DNA from: Rhodospirillum centenum SW
GTDB taxonomy: Bacteria; Pseudomonadota; Alphaproteobacteria; Azospirillales; Azospirillaceae
Reading direction: 5' to 3'
Assembly: GCF_000016185.1 (NCBI RefSeq)
Contig: NC_011420.2
Location: forward strand, 888,501-952,500
Length of the DNA: 64,000 nucleotides
Part shown: positions 18,671 through 27,539 of the stretch, piece by piece
How positions within the stretch are numbered: position 1 is the stretch's first letter
Layout of the letters: each line of letters starts with the position of its first letter
Notes under the pieces: generated by a model
Told to the model about the DNA's origin: nothing
What the model saw: only the letters and a program-made list of their open reading frames with translations
Databases searched by the model: none
Program-made: the position numbers and the translations under genes

Positions 18671-20122
18671 TCAGCCCTTCGGTTCGAACGGGGTGCGGCG
18701 GCCTTCCATCTTGTGGATGGTGCCGCGGCGCATGACGAAGTCCACTGATTCCAGCACCGTCACGGCGTCCAGCGGGCTGCCGGACACGGCGATGATGTCG
18801 GCATCCTTGCCGGGCTCCAGGCTGCCGGCGCGGTCGGCGATGCCCAGCAGGTCCGCAGCGTTCACCGTTGCCGCCCGGATGGCGTCCATCGGGGACAGGC
18901 CGGCATCCACCATCAGCTTGAACTCCTGCGCATTGATGCCGTGGGCGCTGACGCCGCTGTCGGTGCCGAAGGCGATCTTCACCTCGGCCTTGGCGGCGCG
19001 GGCGAAGTTGCGCTGCATCATCGGCCCCACGGTCAGGGCCTTGCGCTTGACGGCCGGCGACATGGCGCCGGGCCGGTTCGCCATGTCCACCACCGTCTTG
19101 CCGGCCAGCAGGGTGGGCACCAGATAGGCGCCGGTCTGGCGGAACAGCTTGATCGATTCATCGTCCAGGTAGCTGCCGTGCTCCACGCTGTCCACGCCGG
19201 CGCGCAGGGCGGCGTTGATGCCGTCGGCCGCGTGGGCATGGGCGGCGACCTTGCGTCCCATCATGTGCGCCGTCTCCACGATGGAGCGCAGCTCGTCGTC
19301 GAACATCTGCTGGCCGGTGCCGGCGGCGATCTGGCTCAGCACGCCGCCGGTGGCGGACAGCTTGATCAGGTCGGCCCCGCGCCGCACCTGCTCGCGCACG
19401 GCCTGGCGGCAGGCATCGCCACCGTCGCAGACATTGAGACGGCTGTCGGACAGGGCCTCCGTGACCCTCTCGTTGAAGCCGTTGATGTCGCCGTGCCCGG
19501 CGGTGACGGCCAGCCCCTGGCCGGCGACCAGCAGGGTGGGGCCGCGCACCTTGCCGGCGGCGATGGCGTCGCGCAGGGCCACGCCCGTGCGGGCGCTGGA
19601 GCCGACATCGCGCACGGTGGTGAAGCCGGCCATCAGGGTACGCTCGGCGAACACCGTGCCGTCCAGGATCGACCGCTCCGGGTCGTCGGTGACGCTGCGG
19701 AGCTGGCTGTCCGGTCCCAGCTCGAAGATGATGTGGACATGGCTGTCGATCAGCCCGGGCAGGACGAAGGCATCGCGCAGGTCCACCACCTGCGCATCGG
19801 GCGCCTGGATGTCCGCCGGCTGCGCGAATCCGGCGCGGATCTCAGCCACCTTGCCGTCGCGCACGACGATGGTCTGCTGCGTCGCCGGCTTCTCCCCCGG
19901 CACGGCCAGCAGGGTGCCGGCATGGATCAGGGTCACCGGCCCCGGCGGGGCGGGGCTGGCCGGTGCGGTCTGCGCCGCGGCAGGGGCCGTGCCGGCGAGG
20001 GCGAACAGCCCGGCCAGCGCCGCACCGGCCAGCAGCCGGCGGGCGGACCGGCGCGGGCCGGTGGACGGGAAGGCGGCGGGTGAGGGAACGGCGGAAGGAT
20101 CGGCGGACATGACAGTGGACAT
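18671..20122 (-). CDS. Exported imidazolonepropionase-like amidohydrolase
   Basis: This is a 483-residue member of the metal-dependent amidohydrolase superfamily, closest in type to Xaa-Pro dipeptidase/imidazolonepropionase-like enzymes. An N-terminal RRSARRLLAGAAL...APAAAQ stretch (~24-51) is a signal sequence, so the enzyme is probably periplasmic. Metal-site motifs are DSHVHI (H128, H130), LIKLSATGG, HAHAADGINAAL with DSVEHGSYLD, and FGTDSG. The start MSTVMSADPS follows AGGGAG. The substrate (perhaps a prolyl dipeptide or cyclic amide) is not deducible. A SnoaL-like gene lies 120 bases upstream on the same strand. Confidence 0.9.
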   Translation of the reverse strand: MSTVMSADPSAVPSPAAFPSTGPRRSARRLLAGAALAGLFALAGTAPAAAQTAPASPAPPGPVTLIHAGTLLAVPGEKPATQQTIVVRDGKVAEIRAGFAQPADIQAPDAQVVDLRDAFVLPGLIDSHVHIIFELGPDSQLRSVTDDPERSILDGTVFAERTLMAGFTTVRDVGSSARTGVALRDAIAAGKVRGPTLLVAGQGLAVTAGHGDINGFNERVTEALSDSRLNVCDGGDACRQAVREQVRRGADLIKLSATGGVLSQIAAGTGQQMFDDELRSIVETAHMMGRKVAAHAHAADGINAALRAGVDSVEHGSYLDDESIKLFRQTGAYLVPTLLAGKTVVDMANRPGAMSPAVKRKALTVGPMMQRNFARAAKAEVKIAFGTDSGVSAHGINAQEFKLMVDAGLSPMDAIRAATVNAADLLGIADRAGSLEPGKDADIIAVSGSPLDAVTVLESVDFVMRRGTIHKMEGRRTPFEPKG

Positions 20123-20243
20123 GGAAGCTCCCTGGTCGTTGCTGCCGCCCGGCAGCCCTCTTCGCGGGGGCCTGTCCTGCGTCCGGGCGGGGCGGGTATT
20201 CTGGCCGTCCCGTGGCGGGACGGGAAGGGCACCCGCGGACTCC

Positions 20244-20642
20244 CTAATACCGCTCCGCCAGATGGATACGGTCACCCGGCGGGCTGGCGGATTCGGCGAA
20301 GGTCTCCACGGCCTCCGCGATCAGGCCGTCGCGCAGCCGGTAGAAGCCGCTGCACAGCAGGACCGCCCGGCCCGTCGTGATGCGGACCCGGGCCGCCGCG
20401 CGGTCGCCGCTGGCGACCACCTCCCCGAGCTGGACCCGCCGCTCGCCCGCCTCGCGGCGGTTGAGCGCGACGAAGGCGTCGGCCCCCCGGATTCGCTCCC
20501 GCGTCTGCGGCCATTCCACCACCAGTTCCTCGGCCACCAGCCGGCGCACGGTGTCCCAGTGGCGGGCGGCCATGCCCTCCCACAGCGCCGTCACCACGGC
20601 GCCGGCATCGGCTCCCGGCGCGTCCCCCCTCGGCCTGGGCAT
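20244..20642 (-). CDS. SnoaL/NTF2-like protein
   Basis: This is a 132-residue alpha+beta protein of the nuclear-transport-factor-2-like superfamily. Visible features are VTALWEGMAARHWDTVRRLVAEE (first helices), VEWPQTRERIRG, and a C-terminal strand-rich part with FYRLRDGLIAEAVETFAE. Such proteins are often small ligand-binding or isomerase domains; no catalytic residues can be assigned. ATG 20642 is preferred because GGAG lies at a normal distance; ATG 20657 has it too close. It is upstream of the amidohydrolase on the same strand. Confidence 0.75.
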   Translation of the reverse strand: MPRPRGDAPGADAGAVVTALWEGMAARHWDTVRRLVAEELVVEWPQTRERIRGADAFVALNRREAGERRVQLGEVVASGDRAAARVRITTGRAVLLCSGFYRLRDGLIAEAVETFAESASPPGDRIHLAERY

Positions 20643-21066
20643 CCCCGTTCTCCGCATGTCTCCGGTTTCAGGTGTCCGATTGTACCCGTTTTGTTCTCAT
20701 CGGCAACCGCGTTGCGCGGGCTGCCTGCGCCCCGCGACATGCAGCCCTGCGCGGCCCGACCCTGCGCGGTATGCGGAAAACACTGGAATCCTCCGCCGGC
20801 TTGGTCCATATGAAGCCGTCACCGAGTGGCTGAGGGGCCCCGGCGCCGTTCCGTTTTCGCAACCGGCGCCACCGCATCGCCCCGTCGAGATTTTCGGGTC
20901 GTGCCTGTCCGCCGCCACCGTGCGGCGTGTCCCTCGCTCTCCGAACAAGCCGAGCCGCTCTTTGCGCAATCGCGGCGCACCTGTCCGGTAGGATCCGGCC
21001 GGGCGCCGTCCTGCGCCGTCGCATCCGGACCCTTGGTCCGGGTGGGGTGGCGCTTGTTCGAAAGGT
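20643..21066. other. Intergenic region before DEAD-box helicase gene
   Basis: About 420 bases lie between divergent genes. A hairpin-forming pair, GGCGCCGTT (~20842-20850) and AACCGGCGCC (20861-20870), lies in its middle. Helicase genes of this class often have long leaders, so part may be 5' untranslated. A tRNA-like phrase near 20818-20838 does not fold into a tRNA. I see no gene. Confidence 0.45.
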
Positions 21067-22653
21067 ATGGTTGACGTGACTGGTTCCGTTTCCTTTTCCG
21101 ATCTCGGTCTGCTTCCCCATCTCCTGAAGGCCGTGGAGGAGCTTGGCTTCACCACGCCGACGCCGATCCAGCAGCAGGCGCTGCCGGCGGCACTGACCGG
21201 CCGCGACGTTGTCGCCTCCGCCAACACCGGCACCGGCAAGACCGCGGCCTTCGTGCTGCCGTCCCTGCAGCGCATCGCCACCACCGCCCGGGCCGAGGCG
21301 GCCTGGGGCCCGCGCGTCCTGGTCCTGACCCCGACCCGCGAACTGGCCTCGCAGGTGCTGGAGAGCGTGCGCAACCTCTCCAAGTTCGGCCGCATCCAGA
21401 CCGGCACGATCCTGGGCGGCATGCCCTACCGGCAGCAGCTTGAGATGCTGCGCCGGCGCGTGGACCTGATCGTCGCCACCCCCGGCCGCCTGATGGACCA
21501 CATGGAGCGCGGCCGGCTGGACCTGTCGGGCGTGGAGGTCCTGGTGCTGGACGAGGCCGACCGGATGCTCGACATGGGCTTCCGCGAGGCCGTGGAGTTC
21601 ATCGCCGCCGCCTGCCCGGCGGAGCGGCAGACCCTGCTGTTCACCGCCACGCTGGACCGCACGGCGGAACGGCTGGCCCAGACCCTGACCCGCGACCCGG
21701 TGCGCATCGACGTGGCCGGCAAGGCTGTCGTCACCGCCCAGGTGGAGCAGCGCTGGCTGCGCGCCGACGGGCTGGAGCACAAGCACAGGCTGCTTGAGAC
21801 CCTGCTGGGCGGGGAAGAGTTCGGCAAGGGCATCGTCTTCATCGCCACCAAGCTGGATGCCGACCGGCTGGCCGACACCCTGTCGGAGAAGGGCCACAAG
21901 GCGATGCCGCTGCACGGCGACATGCAGCAGCGCGACCGCAACCGCGTCGTCCAGTGGCTGCGCGACGGCCGCATCAACGTGATCGTGGCGACCGACGTGG
22001 CCGCCCGCGGCATCGACATCGCCGATCTGACCCATGTCATCAACTTCGACCTGCCGAAGCAGGCCGAGGATTATGTCCACCGCATCGGCCGCACCGGCCG
22101 GGCGGGGGCCAGCGGCGTCAGCTACAGCCTGTTCACCCGCATGGAGTGGCGGCAGGTCCGCGCCATCGAGGCCTACACCAACAAGGCGGCCGACATGCAT
22201 GTCCTGCCGGGCCTGGAGCCGATGCCGGAGCCGGAGCGTCGGCCGGGCGGCTTCAACAAGGGCCGGCCGGGTGGTGGCAAGCCGGGCTTCAAGGGTCGCG
22301 GCTTCGGCGGCGGCAATGGCGGGGGGGGCGGCTACCGCGGCAACCGCCCCTGGGGCGAGCGCCGGGACGGCGAGCGGTCCTTCGGGGACCGTCCGTTCGG
22401 GGATCGCCCGCAGGGTGACCGTCCGCACGGTGACCGCCCGCATGCCGATCGGCCCCACGGCGAGCGCTCCTTCGGGGATCGTCCCCACGGCGACCGTCCC
22501 CAGGGCGAGCGGTTCCGCAACGACCGGCCGCGGGGCGACCGGCCGCATGGCGAGCACCGTCCCCACGGGGAGCGCGGCCACAGCGAGCGTCCGGCCCGGA
22601 GCTTCCGCCAGGATGCCGGCTCGGCTCCGATGAGCCGTCGCCGTCCGGCCTGA
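21067..22653 (+). CDS. DEAD-box RNA helicase (RhlE-like)
   Basis: This 528-residue ATP-dependent RNA helicase should act in ribosome assembly or RNA decay. Motifs in order: Q motif GFTTPTPIQ (~27-35), Walker A ANTGTGKT, PTRELASQ, DEAD in VLDEADRMLDMGF, motif III as TAT rather than SAT (LLFTATLDR), then VATDVAARGIDI and HRIGRTGRAG. From ~residue 385 on there is a Gly-rich segment and an Arg-rich tail of GDRPxG/GERSFGDRP-like pentads, likely an unstructured RNA-binding tail. The ribosome site (AAAGG) is very close to the ATG. A hairpin follows at 22666. Confidence 0.95.
   Translation: MVDVTGSVSFSDLGLLPHLLKAVEELGFTTPTPIQQQALPAALTGRDVVASANTGTGKTAAFVLPSLQRIATTARAEAAWGPRVLVLTPTRELASQVLESVRNLSKFGRIQTGTILGGMPYRQQLEMLRRRVDLIVATPGRLMDHMERGRLDLSGVEVLVLDEADRMLDMGFREAVEFIAAACPAERQTLLFTATLDRTAERLAQTLTRDPVRIDVAGKAVVTAQVEQRWLRADGLEHKHRLLETLLGGEEFGKGIVFIATKLDADRLADTLSEKGHKAMPLHGDMQQRDRNRVVQWLRDGRINVIVATDVAARGIDIADLTHVINFDLPKQAEDYVHRIGRTGRAGASGVSYSLFTRMEWRQVRAIEAYTNKAADMHVLPGLEPMPEPERRPGGFNKGRPGGGKPGFKGRGFGGGNGGGGGYRGNRPWGERRDGERSFGDRPFGDRPQGDRPHGDRPHADRPHGERSFGDRPHGDRPQGERFRNDRPRGDRPHGEHRPHGERGHSERPARSFRQDAGSAPMSRRRPA
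22368..22592 (+). repeat. In-frame 15-bp repeats encoding G-[DE]-R-P-x pentads
   Basis: The 3' part of the helicase gene consists of ~15-base units coding for GDRPH, GDRPQ, GERSF and similar pentapeptides. Third-position changes show it is old enough to have diverged. Copy number could vary between strains. Confidence 0.75.
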
Positions 22654-22665
22654 CGCATGAGTCCG

Positions 22666-22687
22666 GGGGGCGGCCTGTACCGCCCCC
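22666..22687 (+). terminator. Terminator hairpin after DEAD-box gene
   Basis: A perfect 8-bp GC stem (GGGGGCGG / CCGCCCCC) with a 6-base loop is followed by only TT. It begins 13 bases past the helicase stop codon. Confidence 0.6.
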
Positions 22688-22827
22688 TTGGCCGCCCTAT
22701 CGCCGCCGGCCGGCGGTGCGGGTCCGGATTTCCGGCGTCCCGGCTTTCCGGGGCTTCGAATTTCCGGGCGCATCGGCTAGATCACTGCGCGGTATCCGCG
22801 CCATGAGAACCGACCCAGAGCGTCCCC

Positions 22828-24444
22828 ATGCCCGCCAACATCCTTGAGGAAGAGGTCCGCAAGCGCCGCACGTTCGCGATCATCGCGCACCCGGACGCCG
22901 GCAAGACCACCCTGACCGAGAAGCTGCTGCTGTTCGGCGGCGCCATCCAGATGGCGGGCGCCGTGAAGGCGCGCGGCGAACAGCGGCGCGCGCGCTCGGA
23001 CTGGATGAAGGTGGAGCGGGAGCGCGGCATCTCCGTCACCGCCTCGGTGATGAACTTCGACTATGCCGGCCGCACCTTCAACCTGGTGGACACGCCGGGC
23101 CACGAGGACTTCTCCGAGGACACCTACCGGACGCTGACGGCCGTGGACAGCGCGGTCATGGTGATCGACGCCGCCAAGGGCATCGAGAGCCAGACCCGCA
23201 AGCTGTTCGAGGTCTGCCGCCTGCGCGACGTGCCCATCGCCACCTTCGTCAACAAGATGGACCGGGAGGCGCGCGATCCGTTCGAACTGATGGACGAGAT
23301 CGAGAGCGATCTCCAGCTTGAGGTGACGCCTGCCTCCTGGCCGATCGGCTCGGGTTCGGAGTTCAAGGGCTGCTACGACCTGATCCGCGACCGGCTGATC
23401 CTGATGGACCGGCGGCAGGGTGACGTCGCTTCCGAAGGCATCGTCTGCACGGGCGTGGACGATCCCCGGATCGACGAGCTGGTCCCCGCGGATCTGGCGG
23501 CGAAGCTGCGCGAGGACGTGGAGATGATCCGCGGCCTCTGCCCGCCCTTCGATCTGGAGACCTACCGCGCCGGGCATCAGACCCCGGTCTTCTTCGGCTC
23601 CGCCATCAACAATTTCGGTGTGCGCGAGCTGCTGCTGGGGCTGGCCGAGTACGCGCCGCCGCCGCGGCCGCAGAAGGCCGACGGCCGCGCCGTCGAGCCG
23701 GTGGAGGGGAAGGTCACCGGCTTCGTCTTCAAGGTCCAGGCCAACATGGACCCCAACCACCGCGACCGCATCGCCTTCTTCCGCCTCTGCTCGGGCCATT
23801 TCCGGCGCGGCACGAAGCTCAAGCACATGCGCTCGGGCAAGCTGCTGGCGGTGAACAACGCCGTGCTGTTCCTGGCCCGCGACCGCGAACTGGCCGAGGA
23901 CGCCTTTCCCGGCGACATCATCGGCATTCCCAACCACGGCACGCTGCGCATCGGCGACACCCTGACCGAGGGGGAGGAGCTGCGCTACACCGGCGTGCCC
24001 AGCTTCGCGCCCGAACTGTTGCAGCGCGTGCGCCTGGACGATCCCATGAAGGTGAAGCACCTGCGCAAGGCGCTGGAGCATTTCGCGGAGGAGGGGGCGT
24101 CCCAGGTCTTCAAACCGCTGGTCGGGGCGGACTGGGTGGTCGGTGTCGTCGGTCCGCTCCAGTTCGAGGTGCTGGCTGCCCGGCTGGAGGCGGAATACGA
24201 CCTGAAGGCCCGGTTCGAGACGGCCGGCTACGACAGCGCCCGCTGGGTCGAATGCGACGATCCGGTGAAGCTGAAGTCCTTCGTGGACAGCCGCCGCGCC
24301 GATCTGGCCGAGGATCATGACGGGGCGCTGGTCTATCTTGCCCGCAACGGCTGGCAGCTCAACCGGGCGCAGGAGGATTTCCCCGAGATCCGTTTCATGA
24401 AGACCCGGGAACAGAACCGTCTTGTTACCACCCAGGCGGCATGA
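22828..24444 (+). CDS. prfC: Peptide chain release factor 3 (RF3)
   Basis: This is a 538-residue translational GTPase that recycles RF1/RF2 after peptide release. GTPase motifs are AHPDAGKTT (20-28), the switch region ARSDWMKVERERGIS, DTPGHEDF and NKMDRE. The remainder covers RF3 domains II and III (GPLQFEVL, and ARW..C near the C-terminus). Length matches the family (~530). It stands alone and ends with a classic terminator. RF3 is absent from many alphaproteobacteria, but I am confident of identity over EF-G because of the length and the RF3-type switch sequence. Confidence 0.96.
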   Translation: MPANILEEEVRKRRTFAIIAHPDAGKTTLTEKLLLFGGAIQMAGAVKARGEQRRARSDWMKVERERGISVTASVMNFDYAGRTFNLVDTPGHEDFSEDTYRTLTAVDSAVMVIDAAKGIESQTRKLFEVCRLRDVPIATFVNKMDREARDPFELMDEIESDLQLEVTPASWPIGSGSEFKGCYDLIRDRLILMDRRQGDVASEGIVCTGVDDPRIDELVPADLAAKLREDVEMIRGLCPPFDLETYRAGHQTPVFFGSAINNFGVRELLLGLAEYAPPPRPQKADGRAVEPVEGKVTGFVFKVQANMDPNHRDRIAFFRLCSGHFRRGTKLKHMRSGKLLAVNNAVLFLARDRELAEDAFPGDIIGIPNHGTLRIGDTLTEGEELRYTGVPSFAPELLQRVRLDDPMKVKHLRKALEHFAEEGASQVFKPLVGADWVVGVVGPLQFEVLAARLEAEYDLKARFETAGYDSARWVECDDPVKLKSFVDSRRADLAEDHDGALVYLARNGWQLNRAQEDFPEIRFMKTREQNRLVTTQAA

Positions 24445-24475
24445 TCTTTCCCATCGCCGTTTCAAAGCGTACCCG

Positions 24476-24505
24476 CCCCCGGATCGGATGATCCGGGGGT
24501 TTTTA
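24476..24505 (+). terminator. Rho-independent terminator after prfC
   Basis: A perfect 10-bp stem (CCCCCGGATC / GATCCGGGGG) with a GGAT loop is followed by TTTTT. This is the clearest terminator in the window. Confidence 0.95.
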
Positions 24506-24587
24506 TTAGGGAAATCTCAATAGAACCGGCAGACCATGCTCCTATCCATTCGGGTAGGCGTGGTGCCGCTTTCCTTTTGCAGGGGCG

Positions 24588-24950
24588 ATGTCATTTCAGC
24601 CCGGATGCTCGAAACCAGCACCGGACTCCGGCCCCGCGATCGTGCGCACCTTCCTCCCCGCCCTGGCACTTCTTCTCTGCACCTGGCCCGCGGTCGCTCT
24701 CGTGTCGGCGGGACCTGCCCCCGGCGCGGCAGAGGTTGCGGTCGTCTTCAGCCCGTGGAGCACGGCCGCGAGCCGGTTCGCGGCGCTGGAGGCGGCGGAC
24801 GCCGTGCCGGTCCGCGCCGGGGGCGCCTCCTTCATCTGGGTGGTGCGCTCCGACCGGCCCGGGCTGACCGTCCGGCTGCACGCGGCCGGCCTTCTTCTTC
24901 TGCTGGACCCGATCGCCGCCGGCGGATGCCGGGCGACGGAGCAATCTTGA
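24588..24950 (+). CDS. Small exported protein upstream of chemoreceptor
   Basis: This 120-residue protein is of unknown function. A hydrophobic segment (~20-44, [21 protein letters not shown]) acts as signal sequence or membrane anchor. The rest has a compact alternating pattern: [30 protein letters not shown], then [33 protein letters not shown]. This is probably a small periplasmic domain of a family seen sporadically in Rhodospirillales. Two Cys residues lie at the ends (one in the signal region). It ends 20 bases before the chemoreceptor start, so the two are probably one operon and may act together in sensing. Confidence 0.68.
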   Translation: MSFQPGCSKPAPDSGPAIVRTFLPALALLLCTWPAVALVSAGPAPGAAEVAVVFSPWSTAASRFAALEAADAVPVRAGGASFIWVVRSDRPGLTVRLHAAGLLLLLDPIAAGGCRATEQS

Positions 24951-24970
24951 CCCGAGGGATGGGACGCCTG

Positions 24971-26434
24971 ATGGCCACCGACAACGAGTTTCTCCGGCTC
25001 CGCCGGATCGGCAACCGCCTCTTCGCGGGCGCGCTCTGGGCGCATCTGCCGGTCCTGATGCTGGTCGGCTGGCTGAACGGCACCGGCGGCTGGGGGCATG
25101 AGGCGCTGGCCGCCCTGATCGCCGCCGCGGTGACCCTCAGCCTGTGGCTCGACCGCGACGGGGAGGCGACCAGCTTCATGGTTGCCGTCGGCATGGTGGG
25201 CATGGTGGCGCTTCTGGTGGCGAAGGCGGCCGGTCCCTGGCAGATCGACCTGCACATGTACTTCTTCGCCGTCTTCGCCATGCTGGCCGTCTACTGCGAC
25301 TGGCGGGTGATCCTGGTGGCGGCGGCGGTCACGGCGGTCCACCACCTGACCCTGAACTTCGTGATGCCCTACGCCGTCTTCCCCGACGGTGCCCGGTTCT
25401 CCCGCGTTCTGCTGCATGCCCTGATCGTGGTGCTGGAATGCGGCATGCTGATCTGGGTGACCCGGACGTTGCGCCGGCTGCTGCATCAGTCCGACGAGGC
25501 CGTCGCCAAGGCCCAGGAGAACACCCGTCGCATGGCCGAACTGTCCAGCCGGCAGGCCGAGGCTGACGCCCGCGCCAGCCAGGAGCGGCGCACGGCTCTC
25601 GCCAGCGTCGGCAGCCGCTTCCAGACGGAGGTCGGCGGGCTGATCGACCAGGTGGCCGGGGCGGCCCAGGGCATGCGGGACAGCGCCACCGCCATGGGTG
25701 ATCTCGTGCGCCGGACCGGCTCCCGCACGGAGGCCGTCTCGCAGTCGGCCGGTCAGGCTGCCGCCGGCGTGGAGAGCGTTGCCGCCGCGGCCGAGCAGCT
25801 CGCCGCCACCATCCGCGAGCTGACCGCCCGCGTCGCGGAGAGCAGCCGCATGGCGGAGGTCGCCACGGCCGATGCCCGCCGCACCAACCGGACCGTGGCC
25901 GGCCTGAACGATGCCGCCAGCCGCATCGGGGAGGTGGTGAACCTGATCGGCTCCATCGCCTCGCAGACGAACCTGCTGGCGCTGAACGCCACGATCGAGG
26001 CGGCCCGGGCCGGGGAGGCGGGCAAGGGCTTCGCGGTGGTGGCCGGCGAGGTCAAGAGCCTTGCCAACCAGACCTCCCGCGCGACGGAGGAGATCACCCA
26101 GCAGATCGCCGCCATCCAGGCCGTGGCGACGGAAGCCGCCACCGCCATCGGCCAGATCAGCGGCACCATGGACCGGCTGAACGAGATCGCGGCCGGCGTC
26201 GCCGCCGCGGTCGAGCAGCAGGACGCGGCAACGCGGGAGATCGCCCGCAACGTCACCGACGCCTCCAACGGCACCCGCGCCGTGTCCGCCACCATCTCCG
26301 AGGTGGCAGCCGCGGCGCGGGATACCGGCGGGCATGTCGGGCAGGTCGTCGGTGCCGCCGGCGAACTGGCCGACGAGGTGGCCCAGCTCCGCGCCGCCGT
26401 CGCCGCCTTCGTCGATCGCCTCAAGGCGGCGTGA
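24971..26434 (+). CDS. Methyl-accepting chemotaxis protein with six-helix membrane sensor
   Basis: This is a 487-residue chemoreceptor. In place of a periplasmic sensor it has about six membrane helices (~17-37, 45-60, 70-88, 97-111, 113-131, 146-165), with conserved-looking His residues in DLHMYFFA and VHHLTLNF. These could bind a metal, haem or quinone. The cytoplasmic part has the MCP hairpin [44 protein letters not shown] and lacks a CheR/CheB-tethering pentapeptide. ATG 24971 uses GAGGGATGGGA as ribosome site; ATG 24959 is an alternative. The stop lies in a 27-base tandem duplication. Confidence 0.9.
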   Translation: MATDNEFLRLRRIGNRLFAGALWAHLPVLMLVGWLNGTGGWGHEALAALIAAAVTLSLWLDRDGEATSFMVAVGMVGMVALLVAKAAGPWQIDLHMYFFAVFAMLAVYCDWRVILVAAAVTAVHHLTLNFVMPYAVFPDGARFSRVLLHALIVVLECGMLIWVTRTLRRLLHQSDEAVAKAQENTRRMAELSSRQAEADARASQERRTALASVGSRFQTEVGGLIDQVAGAAQGMRDSATAMGDLVRRTGSRTEAVSQSAGQAAAGVESVAAAAEQLAATIRELTARVAESSRMAEVATADARRTNRTVAGLNDAASRIGEVVNLIGSIASQTNLLALNATIEAARAGEAGKGFAVVAGEVKSLANQTSRATEEITQQIAAIQAVATEAATAIGQISGTMDRLNEIAAGVAAAVEQQDAATREIARNVTDASNGTRAVSATISEVAAAARDTGGHVGQVVGAAGELADEVAQLRAAVAAFVDRLKAA

Positions 26435-26459
26435 GGCGGCGACCGCCTCAAGGCGGCGT
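26417..26459 (+). repeat. 27-bp tandem duplication across the MCP stop codon
   Basis: CGCCTCAAGGCGGCGT occurs at 26417-26432 and again at 26444-26459, a period of 27 bases. The copies carry TGA and TAA stops in the same reading frame, so readthrough of the first stop would add a second DRLKAA ending. Confidence 0.85.
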
Positions 26460-26488
26460 AAGGCTGCGGCGTCGGACGCGGAGGCCCG

Positions 26489-26890
26489 TCAGTAGGTCAG
26501 TTCCAGCGTGCCGTTGTCGTTCTCCCCGCCATAGGTGCCGTCGGCCAGCGGGTAAATATCGGCCTGTGGCACGTTGAGCTGCTGGATCAGATAGGCATAG
26601 GCCGCGCTGACGCCGTTGGCTGGGTTCTCCCAGAAGGCGATCTGGCCGATCACCTTGATCTGCTGCCAGGCGCCGACCGCGGCCACCACCTGGTCGGCGG
26701 CGGCATTGTCGAAGAGCGACCTGTCCGGCGCCGAGATGGAGAGGTGGACGCCCGTCACCTGCCCGTTGCGCAGCGACAGCACCCCGATGCAGGAGCTGAA
26801 GCCGGTGAACATCACCTGTCGCGGATCGGAGGCGTACTCCCGTTCCGCGATGGCCTGGGCATTCGCCCCCGGTGCCAGAACATAGGGCAT
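26489..26890 (-). CDS. Uncharacterised Cys/His protein, possibly CheD-like
   Basis: This 133-residue soluble protein is not one I recognise with certainty. Residues 28-52 read MFTGFSSCIGVLSLRN, then GQVTGVHLSI. A Cys (C34) after two Ser and a His (H49) in GVHLS recall the catalytic Cys/His arrangement of CheD glutamine deamidases (SC...GxxH, usually 17 apart; here 15) and of CNF-type toxins with a similar fold. The C-terminal part (IYPLADGTYGGENDNGTLEL) is strand-rich. GAGGGAGCG precedes the ATG. It converges on a chemoreceptor gene, CheD's natural substrate class. The CheD link is inference from a short motif. Confidence 0.6.
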   Translation of the reverse strand: MPYVLAPGANAQAIAEREYASDPRQVMFTGFSSCIGVLSLRNGQVTGVHLSISAPDRSLFDNAAADQVVAAVGAWQQIKVIGQIAFWENPANGVSAAYAYLIQQLNVPQADIYPLADGTYGGENDNGTLELTY

Positions 26891-27035
26891 GCGTCGCTCC
26901 CTCGGTCGGTTGTGGGGTGGGTTTGTACCTTCCGGATAACACAACCGATAGATCGTATCAATCATATAGCTTTCCGGGACTGCGCAGACGGGCGCCTCTT
27001 CCCCGGCGGAGGCAGCACCTGCTACCTTTCCCGTC

Positions 27036-27539
27036 ATGCTGCTCTTCGCCTTCGGGACCCTGATGGATGCGGACGTGCGTGCGCTCGTGCTCGGGCGCGC
27101 GAGCCCGGATGCGGAGGCACGTCCGGCCATCCTGCCGGACCACCGGCGCCTGCGCGTGGCGGGGGAGGTCTATCCGGCGGTCGTTCCCGATCCGGGCGGG
27201 GCGGTGGCGGGCCTGCTGCTGCCGCTGCGCTCCCCCCACGAGCGGGAGCGGGTGCAGTATTTCGAGGGGCTGCACCAGATCCTGCGCGGCCACACGGTGC
27301 GCTGCCGGCGCGACGGTCCGGTCACCGCCCTGGTCTGTGCCAGCGCCGACACGGTGCAGGTCGGGACGGAGCCGTGGTCGTTCGCGGCGTGGCGGGCGCG
27401 GCACAAGGCCGTCTATCTGTCGGCGACGGCGGCCTACATGGCGGGGTTCGGCAGGGTCGGGGTGCGCGAGGCGCTCGCCGGCTGGGCCGGGGCCTTCGCA
27501 GCGGTGCCGCCGGGCGGATCGGCGTCAGCCGGCGGCTGA
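27036..27539 (+). CDS. Gamma-glutamylcyclotransferase-like (AIG2/GGCT fold) protein
   Basis: This 167-residue protein starts with MLLFAFGTLMD, the substrate-binding YGTL-type motif of the gamma-glutamylcyclotransferase family. That family releases 5-oxoproline from gamma-glutamyl amides. The fold's later features are visible: VYPAVVPDPGGAVAGLLL and a Glu in ERVQYFEGLHQIL, the likely catalytic acid. The substrate could be a gamma-glutamyl amine or peptide. Its 3' end overlaps the convergent transglutaminase gene by 15 bases. Its setting beside amide-forming enzymes is suggestive. Confidence 0.82.
   Translation: MLLFAFGTLMDADVRALVLGRASPDAEARPAILPDHRRLRVAGEVYPAVVPDPGGAVAGLLLPLRSPHERERVQYFEGLHQILRGHTVRCRRDGPVTALVCASADTVQVGTEPWSFAAWRARHKAVYLSATAAYMAGFGRVGVREALAGWAGAFAAVPPGGSASAGG

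Noticed and set aside
20818-20838. tRNA-Ser/Leu-like phrase (CCGAGTGGCTGAGGGG)
   Set aside because: No acceptor stem, anticodon arm or T-arm (GGTTCGAAT) can be placed around it.
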